A stretch of 64,000 nucleotides of DNA, from assembly GCF_963583255.1 (NCBI RefSeq), contig NC_084816.1, positions 14,495,100 through 14,559,099 of the forward strand. The letters are read 5' to 3'. Below the pieces are notes generated by a model. It did no database searches, had not been told where the DNA came from, and saw nothing but the letters and a program-made list of their open reading frames with translations. Both the position numbers and the translations under genes were made by a program. This DNA comes from Pyrus communis. Lineage: Eukaryota > Streptophyta > Magnoliopsida > Rosales > Rosaceae. Of this stretch, positions 44,009 to 57,170 are shown in pieces; positions within the stretch are counted from its first letter, which is position 1, and the number at the start of each line of letters is the position of its first letter.

Positions 44009-47006
44009 CAGTGGTGGATCCATGTTTTTAACACAGGGTGGTCCCAATATAAAAGCTCTAAAAAAAATTAGACGAAAATAACATTGAACAAATAAATGGC
44101 AAACTACAACTTTTCATTCATAATCTTTGTGTAAACAAACTAGCTAGAAATACAAAATTTGTCCACGACTGGCTTTCATACTTTAAAAACATGTCATGAC
44201 AGTTTCATTGTCAATACAAGAATAAATATCTTTCTCAATGTAAACAACTAAGCTATCATTTAATTATTATCCCCCATTTTGTTGCGGAGTCGACTCTTGA
44301 TGATATTCATGGCAGAAAATGTTCTCTCCACTGAAGTAGTTGCAATCGGTAAAACTAAAGTCAATTCAATAAGTAAATACACATTGAAATACTCGATGCA
44401 ACCCTTTTTCCACCATTTTGTTAGCAAGATCACTAATTCTTCGCAACTGAGAAAAGTCACTTCTCGAACGCGTAGTATGAATATATATGTATTGAGTTGA
44501 TCTTCAAGTGTTGATAGGTTTTGCTTCGTAAAATATGAGGATGAATTGAGCAAGGCGGAGTAGCTTCTTTGTCAAAAGCTACAAAAGAATCATTTGGACT
44601 CAAACTAGCCAAACATGTGAGCTATTCGGTACTTGTCTCATTGAAGCGATCATTTAACTCTGTAAGTTGGGAATCAATGACAACAAAAAAGAGCTCCACT
44701 TTGTAACAATGACTGCTGATCTTTTTGTGGGCATTACTGTGTGACCTCCCTTGAGCTACTCATCCATTCTAATATCCTCAACATGATGTTGGCCACAAAA
44801 AAATAGAAGAAACACAGACTCAAAAGATTGTATGTCTCTCAATAACCTATTTGTTTCGGCCATACTATCATTGGTGTTATCATCAATAATCATTTCAAGC
44901 AGATTGACCATGGACGAGAACCTAGAAATCAAATCAAAATACCATAATGTGAATTTCATCTTGTACCTCTGGTACGTTTTATAAGAGAATCATTTTCTAG
45001 AGTTTTCATAAGTTCTTTTTGTTGCATCTCTCTAAATGCATCACGAAGCTTACATGAAACTCCAATATTATTTACCACATTATTAGCCAATAGGAAAAAT
45101 ATGTTACCATCAACATTATCCTTTTGCCGTGATAATAAGAGCTAATTGGAGTTGATGAGCAAAGCAATGAACATATAATGCACAAGGTTGTTCATTCAAA
45201 ATCTTTATCTAAAGGTCATTGAATTCACATTTCATATTACTGTCACCATCATAACCTTGCCCTCATAAATTAAAGAAGATCAATTCATTAAAATTAAAGA
45301 ACATATCAATAGACACCTTTAGTGTGTTTGAAGTGGTGTTAGAAACACGTTGAACTCCTACAAACCATTCAATGACTTGCCCATTTTTGTCCACTAACGC
45401 AAAACCATCACATTTTGCTCTTTTATGGAAACATCATGTGCCTCATCAACCATTAAAGAAAAGAACCTAGCATTCTTCATATAACTTATGATAGCATTAA
45501 TGGTTTCAATAGAAAGATATTTTTGAATTGAATGAGCTATTAGCTTGAGATTTCCCAGAGCTTTATCAAACACAACGACATTTATTTTCTCATCATGATT
45601 ACCTAGGAATTGTAAGGGCTCCAAATAGTTACCTTTGTTGCTTTAAATGTCACTTTAATCATGACTTAGTGCAATCGATTCACATATTCAAGCAAGTGCG
45701 GTAACCCATATGAGCTTCTTCTGACTGTTTGACCACAACTATTTCAATGTGTGTCTTTTGATTCATTAGATTACCAGCGGCTTCAACAACTTTATTGTAA
45801 AAACTACCAGACATGTTTTTCAAAACATGCTCTTGTGTGCTTCTAATTTTGAAAGCCTACCTATTGTTTTATAAATAGCAATAAAAGCAAAATGCAGCGT
45901 CTTTAAATATACTATATTTCAACTAATGAAATTCCTTTAATCAATTATCAACAAACCGTAACTTTTTATTCGAATGCAAAGTGAGAATGGAAAATCATGA
46001 TCTTTAGCTCTAAAAGGCTCCATCAATATATATGCTCTTCGAACCTCATCTCAAATATTGGAGGATAATCCTTTATTGGAATTTTGTTTCCGGGGTCTCT
46101 CTCAAGATTATCCAAATAACTTTTAACTCATTTTGTTGTAGAGTGCAATTATCAGAAATTGGACTAGAACTATTTTCAATTGGAGGTGAACTATCCAGAA
46201 TAGGATTGAAACTATCCAAATGTGAAGAACTATTTGGAATAGGATTGTCCGAACTAATTGATGATGATTTTCCCTTGCAATATTGTTCCCAATTTGGTTG
46301 TACTTTTGTTTATTGAGGATGTGTAGTCTGGTTTTGTATGTCCTGCGAACCTCTAAATTTGAGTTTTTGAATGGTTTAATTAGTGTTTTGATTGTTTGGG
46401 CTTTTATTAAATACCATTATCAAAGACCCTTATATGTATTCACTGTTTGGCCCTTTTTTTTAAGTAGTGTTTTTCAGAAGGAAAAAAAAAAACTAAACTA
46501 AAAATCTTAATAAATTAACAATAAATATGTATGAACTCACACTAAATCTTACATAAATTCTGAAGTTGTTGTTGGTTACCTTCGTGATTGGTTTGGGTGG
46601 AATGGGGAACAGGAATGGCAAAGACAGTTAGATATTATAAATTGTAATTGGTAAAGTGAATTGGATTGAAAGTGGTCAGACTAATGAAAAGCCATTTGGC
46701 TTTTATTAAATTTTAAATGGTTTGACTTTTCTATAAAAGATATTACTACTAGCTTAAGTGCTTCATCACGTGAGTTTTTTAATATATTTTAATGACTTAG
46801 CTCAAAACGACGTCGTTTTAGCCAAGTCATTTGAAAAAATAATTGGCTTTCTTCTTCCTCCTTCTGTTTTGCATTGTAGCAACTATGGCTGCTGTTCTTT
46901 TCCACCACTGCCCAAACTTGGGTGGTCCTCGGAGATCCAAACAACCATTTATCTGAGCTTTCAAATGTTCTGAGACCACCCTGGCCCCTTAATAGATCTG
47001 CCCCTG
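44009..47006 (-). mobile_element. hAT DNA transposon, about 3.0 kb
   Basis: Terminal inverted repeats start CAGTGGTGGATC (left) and CAGGGGCAGATC (right, reversed). Both continue to AGGGTGGTC. They are flanked by the exact 8-bp target-site duplication agtgtggg (44001-44008 and 47007-47014). A transposase remnant lies on the minus strand inside. Size, TIR start and duplication length all fit hAT. Confidence 0.9.
44260..46000 (-). pseudogene. hAT transposase (TTF zinc finger, DUF4371, dimerisation domain), decayed
   Basis: In reading order: a TTF-type zinc-finger remnant (KDAAFCFYCYL, about 45920-45880); the helper region before DUF4371; a DUF4371/RNase H-like core fragment (45624-45394: SLMVDEAHDVSIKEQ, carrying a catalytic-region Asp); and the C-terminal hAT dimerisation domain (44553-44260: LALVLPIATTSVERTFSAMNI-like). 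Multiple stops and frameshifts separate them. The protein would have cut and pasted the element; it cannot be made from this copy. Confidence 0.85.
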
Positions 47007-47014
47007 AGTGTGGG

Positions 47015-48640
47015 TAGATATAAGGCCCTTTAGAATATAACAAGTATTCATAATGAATACTTGTTTTGTGAAATACTATTATGAGATTTCACTTTTTATA
47101 GTGGTATTTTAATTTTGAGATTTTATTTTATTTTCATTGGAACAAAACCCAATCTTTATAGTTTGATTTGCATTCTTTTCTTTTAATAGAGCTCTATCCC
47201 ATGATTGTTTAGGCAAAAATTGTCGCAAATCAGAGTTGAAATGAAGAAGTTATGAGTGTTGACAATGAAAGGCAATTTAGCTTTTTGCACTTATTATAAA
47301 TACTAATTTATGTTAAGGGATACATGGAATGTTCCAAAAAATGAAAACTTTCAATTTCTAAAAGTCAACCCAAAAACCCCAACCTCTCGACCAATCCTGT
47401 TTTCTTCGTGATATTTCTAAGCAAAATCCGACCATCTCTGGCAGAATTAAACCGCAACACCACCACCAACTTGAAGCTCTTATTTCCCTTAATAAAACCC
47501 ACTCAAGAACCACCTTGATAGACCATCATGTGGAGGTGATGTGAGACCATGAATTTTCTAGGGTTTCAGCAAAACCTTTTCTTTTTTTTTTTGGCAAATT
47601 TGCCAAGCGTCGACTGGTGCTGCGACCTAAAGTTGTAGCCTATTATCTCTAACCAACCTTGACCTCATTGGACCATCGTAGACGACGAATTGACACTGTG
47701 AAGATTAAGACACCTGCAAACTTTACAGGCGAAATTGACCATCTTTTTAATGCTATAGATAATTGCTCCTACTCTCTGCCTGCAATCTTCGTTTGCATCA
47801 AAATGAAAATAGTATTCTCCCGCTTTCTTACTTTTCCATCTCGAAATATTCGCCCTCTTAGAGGCTTATCCATCATCACAGGATTTTGGTTGAAAATCCA
47901 TCTACACAGGGTTTTGTTCCATCAAATGTGCCTGTGGCGGAATTTTGGTTGAAAAGTCGAAGTTTCATCTGCATCGGATTGCTTCTGGTTTTGTTGCATC
48001 AAAATTCTCAAGGTGAAGTTTTAGTTTGATCTCTAGTTCACACTTCAAATTTCGTTTTTAGTTTTGTTTTACCATTGTTGCACAATTATAAATGTTGGTT
48101 CGATCTCTGCCCTAAACAGTGGTTTTTGTTTGGTAGGGTTTGATTTTCATTGCTAGTGGTCTAAGCTATAATATGACATTGTTTTTTAATTACTTAAAAT
48201 GTGATTACAACTAGTGCTCTGAGCTATGATATATTTTGGGTTGTTTGTTTCTTTGGTTTATGTTGTGTTGCCGAAAGAGTTTTGTCTACTTCAAAATTCA
48301 CTTTAACTTAAAATCCGATTTTCAAACTCCAATTTGCTTCAATCACAATGAACATTCTTGTGGCTTATTTCTTAGGTGTTATCTTTGGGTGTTTCAGTGC
48401 ATTTATAGTGCTTTTGCTTGGGAAGTTCTACAAGAAAAAGCTACACATAGTCGATTATTTGCTAAACACATGCATTCCAAACCCATTCCACAAAAAGCCT
48501 ACAAGATATGATATAGGAAGAAACTAAGTCTTAATCACCTTAAGATTTGAAGTTGTCCTACATATGTCAAAAAACTTGATATAGGTAAGCTTGAAATAAG
48601 GTCTGTTAAATGCTACTTTAAAGGGTAACCTAACAAACTC
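47015..48640. other. Non-coding stretch before the copia remnant
   Basis: No domain recognised in the short frames at 47659-47952 or 48236-48511. May include the decayed 5' half of the copia remnant. The palindrome AAACGACGTCGTTTT lies just inside the hAT element at about 46805. Confidence 0.35.
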
Positions 48641-51600
48641 AAGGATACGAATTATATCACAATGACGATCAAAAGTTTTGTCTCCAGAACTGTTGTATTC
48701 CTTGAAAATAAATTTGTTCTCAAAAGAATGATAGAACTAAAGGAAATTCCTGATGAGCCACAAATAAGCACCCAACAGACAAACAACTTTATTCTTGAAC
48801 CCCAAGTTCCATGCAGATCTGAAAATGTCAGCAAGTTACTTTAGAGGTATGATATAGCTAATGACTTTGGGAAATTACACTTTATTGGTAACAATGATAC
48901 AAAGGACCCTACAAACTACACTGAAGCAATGTTAAACATTGATTAAAAAAAATGGCAAGAAGCCATGAAATCTTAAATGGATTCCATGTGTGAAAATCAA
49001 GTCTGGACTCTTGTAGACCGTTTAGTGGGTATAATAACAATTGGAAACAAATGAGTCTTCAAATGGAAATTAGGCGCTGATGGAAACATGGAAACTTATC
49101 TAGCTAGATTCGTAGCCAAAGGTTACAAACAACGAGAAAATATTGACTACGAAGAAGTCTTCTCTCTTGTAGCTATAATTAAATCCATTCGGATATTCCT
49201 TGTTATAACTGCATACTATGATATGAGATCTGACAAATGAATGTAAAGACAACTTTTCTGAACGGCCACCTAGTAGAAATCTCTATATGACTCAAACTAA
49301 AGGCTTCGTGTCCAAATCTGAAAAAGTACGCAAGCTTCAGATATCCATTTATGGACTCAAGCAAACTTCTAGAGTTGGAATATTCATTTTGACACTAAAA
49401 TCAAATTGTTTGGTTTCATACAAAATAAAGATGACAATTGTGTTTATCAAAAGGTCGTCAGTAGTGTAGTCATGTTCCTTGTGTAGATGGCATACTACTA
49501 TTTGGGAATGAAAATAAAATGCTTTCTTCTGTAGAAGTGTAGCTATGCAAAACCTTCCACATGAAACTTTCTTATGTACTTGGGATACAACTCTATTGTG
49601 ATGGATCTAGAACATTCATTGGATTATCTCAATATATACATAGATAAAGTGCCAAGGGTTTAATAAGGAAGAATCTAATAAAGGTTATATTCCTGTGAGA
49701 CTTGAAATTCACCTTTGCAAGTCTATGAGACCTAAGATTCCTGAAGAAGTGCAACAAATGAGTAAGATTCCTTATGCTTCTGTAATAGACAGTCCCATGT
49801 ATGCTATGGTATGCACAAGGCCAAATATCGCTTCTAATGTCCAGCATTACTAGTCGAAATTAACCTAACCCAAAATTAGAACATAGGGTAGAAGTCAAGA
49901 ATGTCTCAAAGTATCTAAAAAGAACTAAAGACATGTTCCTCGTTTATGAAGGAGATTCTGAGTTGTGACTTTCTAGTGAAAGCTTATACAGATGCAGTTT
50001 CCAATCTAACATTGATGATAGAAGTTCCAACTCCAGATTTCTGTTCACTTTGAATGGTTGGGTGTTGGAAGAGTAAGAAATGGGATGTCATTGTTGATTC
50101 CACGCTTAAGGCAGAATATTTTGTTGTAAATGAAGTAGGCAAAGAGACATTATGGATGAAGAAGTTCATTACTAAATTTTGAAGGGTTCCCACCATATAA
50201 TGACCAGTAACTTTAAACTGTGATAACAATGGGGCTATATGTAATACCCTAGAAATATTTAAAATATATGATTATGTGGAAATTTTTTCGAAAAGTGGAA
50301 AAGACGAAAATGCCCTAGTTGGCTAAATTGAACTATACGAGAACGCATTTTATCCTTATATATTTTATCATATTTCTTGGTATATTTGGATAAAGCTCCA
50401 TCTCACGAACACGTAGGTGTAAACCGTTCGTGAAATGGAGTAATAACGAAAATGATGTTAACGATTGAAGTTGAGGACAAAATGGTCAATTTACCATTTC
50501 TGGAAGGCTCCAGATATTTGGAGCCAAATCTGGGATGCCACGTGTGCAGTTGTGATGAAGAAGGAATGAGAGAAAGAAGGGAAAAGAGAGGGGGAACCAG
50601 CCAATCAAGGAGAAAAGAGAGGAGAGAAATGAGGGAAGGGAGGAGAAAGAAAACCAGATCCTTCATTGATCCGTCGACCCGACCCGATCGGATCTTCTGA
50701 GCTCGGCCACCGTTGACGACAGGATTAGTGTCAAAATGATCTTTACTTCGAACCCAATCGTTCCCCTTCCCATTTCCATCACAAAATTTGATAAAGTTGG
50801 TGGATTTCGAGAGAAACCGTACAGAGGGGGCGCATGGGTTTGGCTTCGATTCGCCAAAACCTGAAGCTAACTCCTACCATTACTACCACCAATAGTCTCC
50901 CCTTAATGTCAGGAACAAAGCCCAAGCAATGGTTGGGGCGTCGGAATGTGTTTTGAGGTTGAATCGTGAACACCTATTTTAAGGGTTTCCGGCGATCCAA
51001 GGCTGATTTCAGGCGTTTCCCAACCGAATTGGACTTAACTCAGGTATAAAAATTACTCCTCTAATTGAGATCTTCGTGCTTGTAAATTTTGATAATTTTG
51101 GGAATTAGTCGGAAAATTGGGTTTCCGTTCACCGGAAATCGCCATCTGTGGCGGTTCGGGCAGCTGCGCGTGGCCAATGGGCCGATGTTGCCATTTTGTG
51201 CATATTTTGATATTCTAAATATGAATTTGGTACCAAATTGATGTGTTTCGATTCTTAAACCCAAAGTTGGTTATTTCGGTTATTTGCATATTATCGGATA
51301 TGGTTTGGAAAATGAAATGTGAACTACGAATGACTTTATCCCTTAGTAGGATATGTAGGCAGTCTAATGAGAAGGTTAGATGAAGCCATAATAAAATAAC
51401 TGAGATTAATAATTTAGGCCTATCTTAGTAATTAGCTTCCGAATTAGAAATTTTGGGTCGTTACACTATAGCTCAAGCCAGGGAAACTAGGGCTCATCAA
51501 AAGAACAAGTATTTCGACAAATGCTTCAATATCATTAAATGATATGCTGCCAAAAGTAAAGTCAACATCCTGAAGTTTGCATCAGCAGATAATATAGTCG

Positions 51601-51716
51601 ATCGAATGACCAAACCAATGTCTCCAGCTTGATCGTCACATGGAAAACATAGGCATTATATACATGGGAAGATGGCTTTGAGTGCAAGTAGGAGATCGTT
51701 AAAAGTATGTCGTTAA
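48641..51716 (+). mobile_element. Ty1/copia remnant, interrupted by a solo LTR
   Basis: Plus-strand pol debris in copia order: end of integrase (FVSRTVVFLENKFVLK, 48676-48725); RT (WQEAMKS, VWTLVDR, FKWKLGADGN, YLARFVAKGYKQRENIDYEEVFS, ISIYGLKQTSR, about 48950-49380); RNase H debris (49780-50234); then, beyond the insertion at 50240-51465, the terminal phrase (KSKVNILKFASADNIVDRMTKP, about 51550-51630, spoken here only as a landmark). Stops and frameshifts occur throughout. LTRs not identified. Confidence 0.8.
50240..51465 (+). mobile_element. Solo LTR in the copia remnant
   Basis: 1226 bp, TGTAATACCC...GGGTCGTTACA, flanked by ctata (50235-50239 and 51466-51470). Removing it restores the copia reading from GGGG to GCTCAAGC. 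The termini suggest a Ty3/gypsy chromovirus-like LTR, different from those at 35522 and 54852. Confidence 0.85.
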
Positions 51717-51821
51717 AGCAAGGTTGGGGCTTAGCGCCTATACGCCTAAGTGAGGGCCCAGGCAAATTTAAGTAATTTATTAAATATCATATAAAAAATG
51801 TCTAATTGACTACTTACACTT

Positions 51822-51862
<41 letters not shown>

Positions 51863-52330
51863 ACTTGTATTTGAAACATAAAATTCAAAAATTAGACATT
51901 GTTATGCCAAAAGAGCATCCAACATAATGGAAAACACAAATTAATTTATAACTAAATGGGTCCACTTCATAAACTCATCAACTATATATGTATGTATTAA
52001 TTGTTTTATTATAAAAATTTTAATTTTGGGTTTTTATATTGATTACTTAATTAACTAAATAGGCCCATGATAGATAAATCTATCAACAAAAGAACCAATA
52101 TTTCAGATCTGGGTTCTGAAACACTTCGTCTCGACTTAGACTTTTTGGGGGTGGTAGTCATCTAATTGACTCACGAGTTGCCTAGGCTCTGCCTAGACCG
52201 CCCAACAGCTACCTAACTCCACCTAATCTCTTCCCATTTCTAGCTTAATCTTGGCGATTGACCATCGCTTAGGCGGCCGCATAAGTCAGTTTTTAGAAAA
52301 ATGCCTTAAAGTCGCTCATTTGATGTAATA
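51717..52330. repeat. Unclassified repeat with 37-bp poly-A and CCTAGGCG-like ends
   Basis: Left end GGGGCTTAGCGCCTATACGC and right end CATCGCTTAGGCGGCC share an imperfect inverted GCGCCTA/TAGGCG vocabulary. TTAAAG stands on both sides and may be a duplication. The A run at 51823-51859 is internal. Class unknown. Confidence 0.35.
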
Positions 52331-53938
52331 GCTTTTGAAATACTTATGTTAAACTTTTATTTAGTTCAGTGGAAGGGCATGTTTATTGTTAATCATTATT
52401 GTAGGGTAAATGTGTTTAATCAATAACAGAAGCCAATGAATGTAACCAACTTAAGAAAGAAGTGATCTAAGTAAGTTAGATCAACAATACTGTTTCTAAT
52501 GTTCATTTCTAAAATGTTCTTAGCCATAAGATTGTCAATTGGGCATTAACACACGGCTAAGGCTAGTATGTGCTATGTCAACTCAGTTAGGAGTATGACT
52601 AGTCTCAAGTCATTAATGTTCGACACTAATATAAATACATAGTTGTTCCAAAGGTTGATGAGTACACTAAACAACAATCAAGAGAGAGTTCTGACATACC
52701 TATCATGTAAGAACTTATTAGTTGTAATTATGCAAAGTAGTCATTTGACCTGAACACCATAGATGCCTTGCGGATACGTCTTTATCATTTGACAATGTAA
52801 CAACATGGAGATACGTGAATAAATAACAAGGGATCTGTAACCTTCTAGGTAGATTAATATTCCATGAGCCCTTGACGATCTATCTTCTGAAGTCCTTGGC
52901 CAAAGCAACGTACATGAGATACATCAACGCGATCATATTCATACTTAGATTTTGACAAATCTTCCGAGCTCTAAAGTATATGATCGGAATATAGTAGATA
53001 GAGGAGCGAATTGCAGAGTAACCTTATCTAAATATGTGTATTCAAGCATATTATGACTAATTTGGGAAGCCGAAAGCTATTGCTAGATGTTATTTTTAGG
53101 TTTGTGGATACTACTACAGGATTGAATAGAATTTTTTCTACTTATGTAAAATTAGATTAATCAAATGATCTATTGTTAGCTTTAGTTGAAACCTACAAGG
53201 TCACACACAATAGAATGATATCAAAGGATAAAATTGGTGAATGTTGAATTTGATATAAATTGTTTTTTTTTTTTTAAATTTAATATTTGATTTGGTTTGG
53301 GCCTTATATTTATTGTAAGTTACTTGAACTAAAATAAAATAAGGAAGCTCATTTCGAAAGAAAAAAACTGATTTGATTAAATAAATATAATAGAAGTGAA
53401 CCAGACTAAATGATAGTGACAAAAAGGGTGTGTGGCAAGCTCAAAAGAATTATCTCCTTGGACATGTGGCACACCTGTGTGGTGGAGAATTAATTTGTAA
53501 CCCTACTCGTTTATGGAATTGTTCTATATATGCAAACCTAAAGGGTCTTTTGACCTAGAGTAGATTTTACACATTGTGGTATCAAAATTTTAGAGAGAAG
53601 GGAATTAAGATTTCCAATTCAGAGAAATTAAAAAACAAAACACCACACACCATGCAGTCTCCATAATGGAAGAGAAGAACCTACCAGTTCGTCGTCTTTC
53701 TTCTTCACTAAACAAAGATTTATTTATGTGGATACTAGTAGAAGGCTAACACTTAGGAATCGTAACAACGAATTCATCCTCATATGGAATCTAAAGGTTG
53801 GAATTCTAAACTTAATTTAAGTATATTCACGTGTTCTAAACAATTGTTTTACATGAACAATAGAACTTAGATTATTATGTAGATTAATTCAATAAGATTA
53901 AAGGGAATTCGCTAACCATGCATATAAATTGAAGGTTT
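52331..53938. other. Non-coding stretch, possible retroelement debris
   Basis: No gene seen. May contain the decayed 3' LTR of the copia remnant; I could not find matching termini. Confidence 0.3.
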
Positions 53939-54299
53939 TTTTTAGATAAAATGGTCTCTGAGATTTGTATAACTCCTCACTTTAGTCCATGAGATTTGAA
54001 ATCAATAGATTTGGTTTCTGAGTTTGTCCACCATCAATTATTTTGGTCGTTATGTGAAAGTTCTTCATTAAATAAGAATAAAATAACCAAAATACTCTTA
54101 CTTTTTGTCAAATTATTTTGGCCTATTGTTTATTAAATTGAGTAAATATTTGTCATTTTGGTCCTTATTTAACATAATTTTGCATTGAAGGACTAAAATG
54201 ATTGATGGTGGACAATCCAAAGACCATTTCTATTGATTTCAAATCTCAAGGACCAAAATGATGTGTTACGTAAATCTCAGGGGCTATTTTGGCTAAAAA
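53939..54299. mobile_element. MITE with about 110-bp terminal inverted repeats
   Basis: The left arm (TTTTAGATAAAATGG, then GAGATTTGAAATCAATAG) and the right arm reversed (TTTTTAGCCAAAATAG, then GAGATTTGAAATCAATAG) pair over about 110 bp down to GTCCACCATCAAT. Centre of about 130 bp. No target-site duplication was resolved because of T-rich flanks. Confidence 0.7.
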
Positions 54300-54851
54300 G
54301 CCTAAATATTGAATTATATATGCTTACATCACCTTACTACACTACGCACACTGAATATGTATGTCATCAATTATATGTTTATTTCAAGAAAAAAAGATTA
54401 AGAAATTGTAATTTGATTCCACCAAATTCCTGAAACCATGAGAGTTGTTATTCAAGATGGAAAAAACATCTTCATCCAAGTTTGAATAAATGACATCAAG
54501 TAGTGTTAAAGGCCGGAAGCAAACATGAAAATGGAACCAATTACTATGACAAAGTAAGTGGTTTCACAATTTATTTTAAATATTTAATTATATTACATTT
54601 AATTTCATAAATCAATTTCCTTTAATTTTTGTAATTATATTTTATAGGTACGCCATGCTGAGAAATTGTAAATGTAGGATAACTCGAAACCCTTTAGTCA
54701 TCATAGTTGTTGGGAAAAACAAATACAAGAAGAGATGGATGATAGGAACATGCAAAGAAAACTTCAGATTACACTCCAATGAGTGAGGCATATTTTGATA
54801 AGAAAAGAGGGAAATTATGGCCCAACGGAAATTGTTTACATCCGACTATAC
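54300..54851. other. Flank of the young gypsy element, no gene
   Basis: AT-rich. The five bases before the LTR are tatac and would be the target-site duplication; the right partner lies outside the window. Confidence 0.4.
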
Positions 54852-57091
54852 TGTGACATCCCGTCCCGAAAATATCGGAAACGTGCTTAGGAAATGATCC
54901 TTTTACCCCTAGTTGGTTTTCGTATTATTGTTTTTGGTTACCTTGTGTGGTGTTGGCAAGCTTAGAGCCACACACACACACACTGCCTCTCTCTGTCACT
55001 CTCCCTCTCCTTCTGTCTCTGTCCCGTGTCTCTCTCTCTCCCTTTCTTCTTCTTCTTCTTCTCCCTTCGACGTACGGACAAACATCAAAAGCACCCAAAC
55101 CACCACAGATCGAAGGAACCAACTACACCATTCGACTCGTGAGGTCGAGACGAGCTCAGCCATACCATTTTCAGGTGAGAAACACTTCGTTTTCACGTCG
55201 TTTCATCAATGGCCGAATTGAGTACTGTTCATGCAAAGTTTATACATTGAGTTTTTGGACTTTTAAAGCTTGTAGATGTGTTCGTGAAGTCCTAAGGAGC
55301 GTCGGAGTAGCTCGTTGGACAAATTTGGACGTCGGGAAGGCCTGGTTCGAAGTTAGCCGAACTTGGAGTTTTTGGACAGGTATAATCTCTTAGTTTTAGC
55401 CCTTAAAACTTGTTGGGTTATGTTCTACTAGTCTAGGGCTTTCATTTGGTCCAAGAATCACGAAAAACGGTTGAAAAATGAGCGAGAAAACCTAAGTTGT
55501 AGGTTTTCCCAGTTTCCGGCGCCGGCGACGTCGCCGGCGATCGAATGAAGAAGGCGACGGAATATTCCGTCAATTCTGACGGAATATTCCTAACGCCGTT
55601 AACGGATCCGGTTAGATTTAACGGAATATTCCGTCAGTTTGACGGAATATTCCTGACGGCGTCTGTTGACACCGTCAGTGTGCCTGGCACGTGGCCGCGC
55701 GTGGGGGGCGCGTAGGTCCGTGCCTATGCTGGCGCGTGGGGGCGCGTGCGGGGTCCAAAAATTTTTCTAAAAATATGGTTGTGATCCTGAGGTTGTGTAG
55801 AGCACGTGGGTATATTCATTTGTCCATTTTGAGCAATGTATGAGAAGTTATTACGAGAAACGGGTTATGTGCTTTAAAGTTAACGTTTTTATAGTTGTTT
55901 CGCATCTAGGTGACACGTACCCAAAGGACGAGCGTGCACACGCGAGACAGGGGGGCTACGACCCTTCTACATACCAGTGAGTGGGCTTTTGTTTTCCGTA
56001 TATACCTATATACATTTATATTCCCAGAAATTGAATTAAAAAGGGTTATTTGCCTTATGCCATGCATGTTATTGTTATCGTTTATGCATCATTGCACGCA
56101 TTAGTAGTGGCATACATATATATGCATATTGGGTGCTGTGGACGCACAGGTAAGTGCCAGGTAAGTGGTAAGCATATTTACTTTCAGCAGTAGTTTGAGA
56201 GACTTAGAGAGCTCATAACCTGCACCCCCGGTGTTAGTGCTCCCGCCCAGAGTAGGGCACAGTCCTTCACGTGATGTTCACCTCCCGCACCACACGCTCA
56301 GCTTGGATCCAAGTTAGGTGCATAGGCCTGTCGTACAGACCACATTAGGTGGTTCCGACTCGTAGGTGACCCGCGATTATTCGCACAGCCTTCACGTGAT
56401 CGTAGCACTAGAGCGTATATATGTATTACACCCAGGCCTGTCGTACAGACCACCTAGAGTGGTTCCGACTCGTGGGCAGGTTCAGTTGTTAAGTTTGAGA
56501 TTGAGCTCTATATGCAGCCGTACAGGTCACGTTAGGTGACTCCGGCTGCCAGATGTTATGTTATTGATATGATTCATACCTGAGCACATACATTTCATTA
56601 CGAGGTTTTGACATGGCATATCTTGAGCATGATTGGCATACCCTTGAGCATGTTGGGCATATCTATACATACGTACATATGTTTATATCCTGGGAAGTAT
56701 ACAGGTTTTACGGTGAGGGGTTAGAATGTATTTTATGAAATGGTTTTCAAAGAGCTTTGTTTTTGCCCACTCACGCTTTTGTTTTGCGCCCCTCCAGGTT
56801 CTAGTTGCTTAGCCGTTGCGGTGGTTTCCCTTGAGAGCTTTCCGGCGTTCTGACAGACACTCCACATTGTAGGGTCGCCTTCGGGCGTACTACTGTTGTC
56901 GTTTTATTTGGACTGCTATAGACCTGCTCTGAATTTGTATCGCACTAACTAGCACTTATTCTAGTACTTGTATGCTAGTTTTTAATATTTCGTACCTTTA
57001 TATTACTACTTTATTAGCTTCCGCACGTGCACATGGCTACGTCACCTTCGTGTGACGGCCAGCACGCTCCGATCTCGGTCGGGGTGTGTCA
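54852..57091 (+). repeat. 5' LTR of the Tekay-like element
   Basis: 2240 bp, TGTGACATCC...GGGTGTGTCA. It contains CA and CT microsatellites (54965-55070), four GACGGAATATTCC palindromic units (55555-55660) and two copies of a CCTGTCGTACAGACCAC unit (56327, 56437) with a third weaker one (56515). Frames such as 54947-55393 are chance frames within LTR DNA. Confidence 0.95.
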
Positions 57092-57094
57092 GTT

Positions 57095-57106
57095 TGGTAT
57101 CAGAGC
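57095..57106 (+). other. Primer-binding site (initiator tRNA-Met type)
   Basis: TGGTATCAGAGC, three bases after the LTR end, complementary to the 3' end of initiator Met tRNA as in most plant chromoviruses. Confidence 0.9.
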
Positions 57107-57170
57107 CTAGGTTTGGCAGTCCTGTGTCTGTGTGAGTATTCTAATAATTTTGGTGTCTTCTGTCAGAACT

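Noticed and set aside
44260..44500. Plus-strand frame at 44279-44500
   Set aside because: Shadow of the hAT dimerisation domain on the minus strand.
54947..55393. 148-codon open frame (and its twin at 62139-62579)
   Set aside because: Lies wholly inside the LTR, starts in CA/CT microsatellites, and shows no domain; the frame in the two LTRs is a chance result of recent identity.
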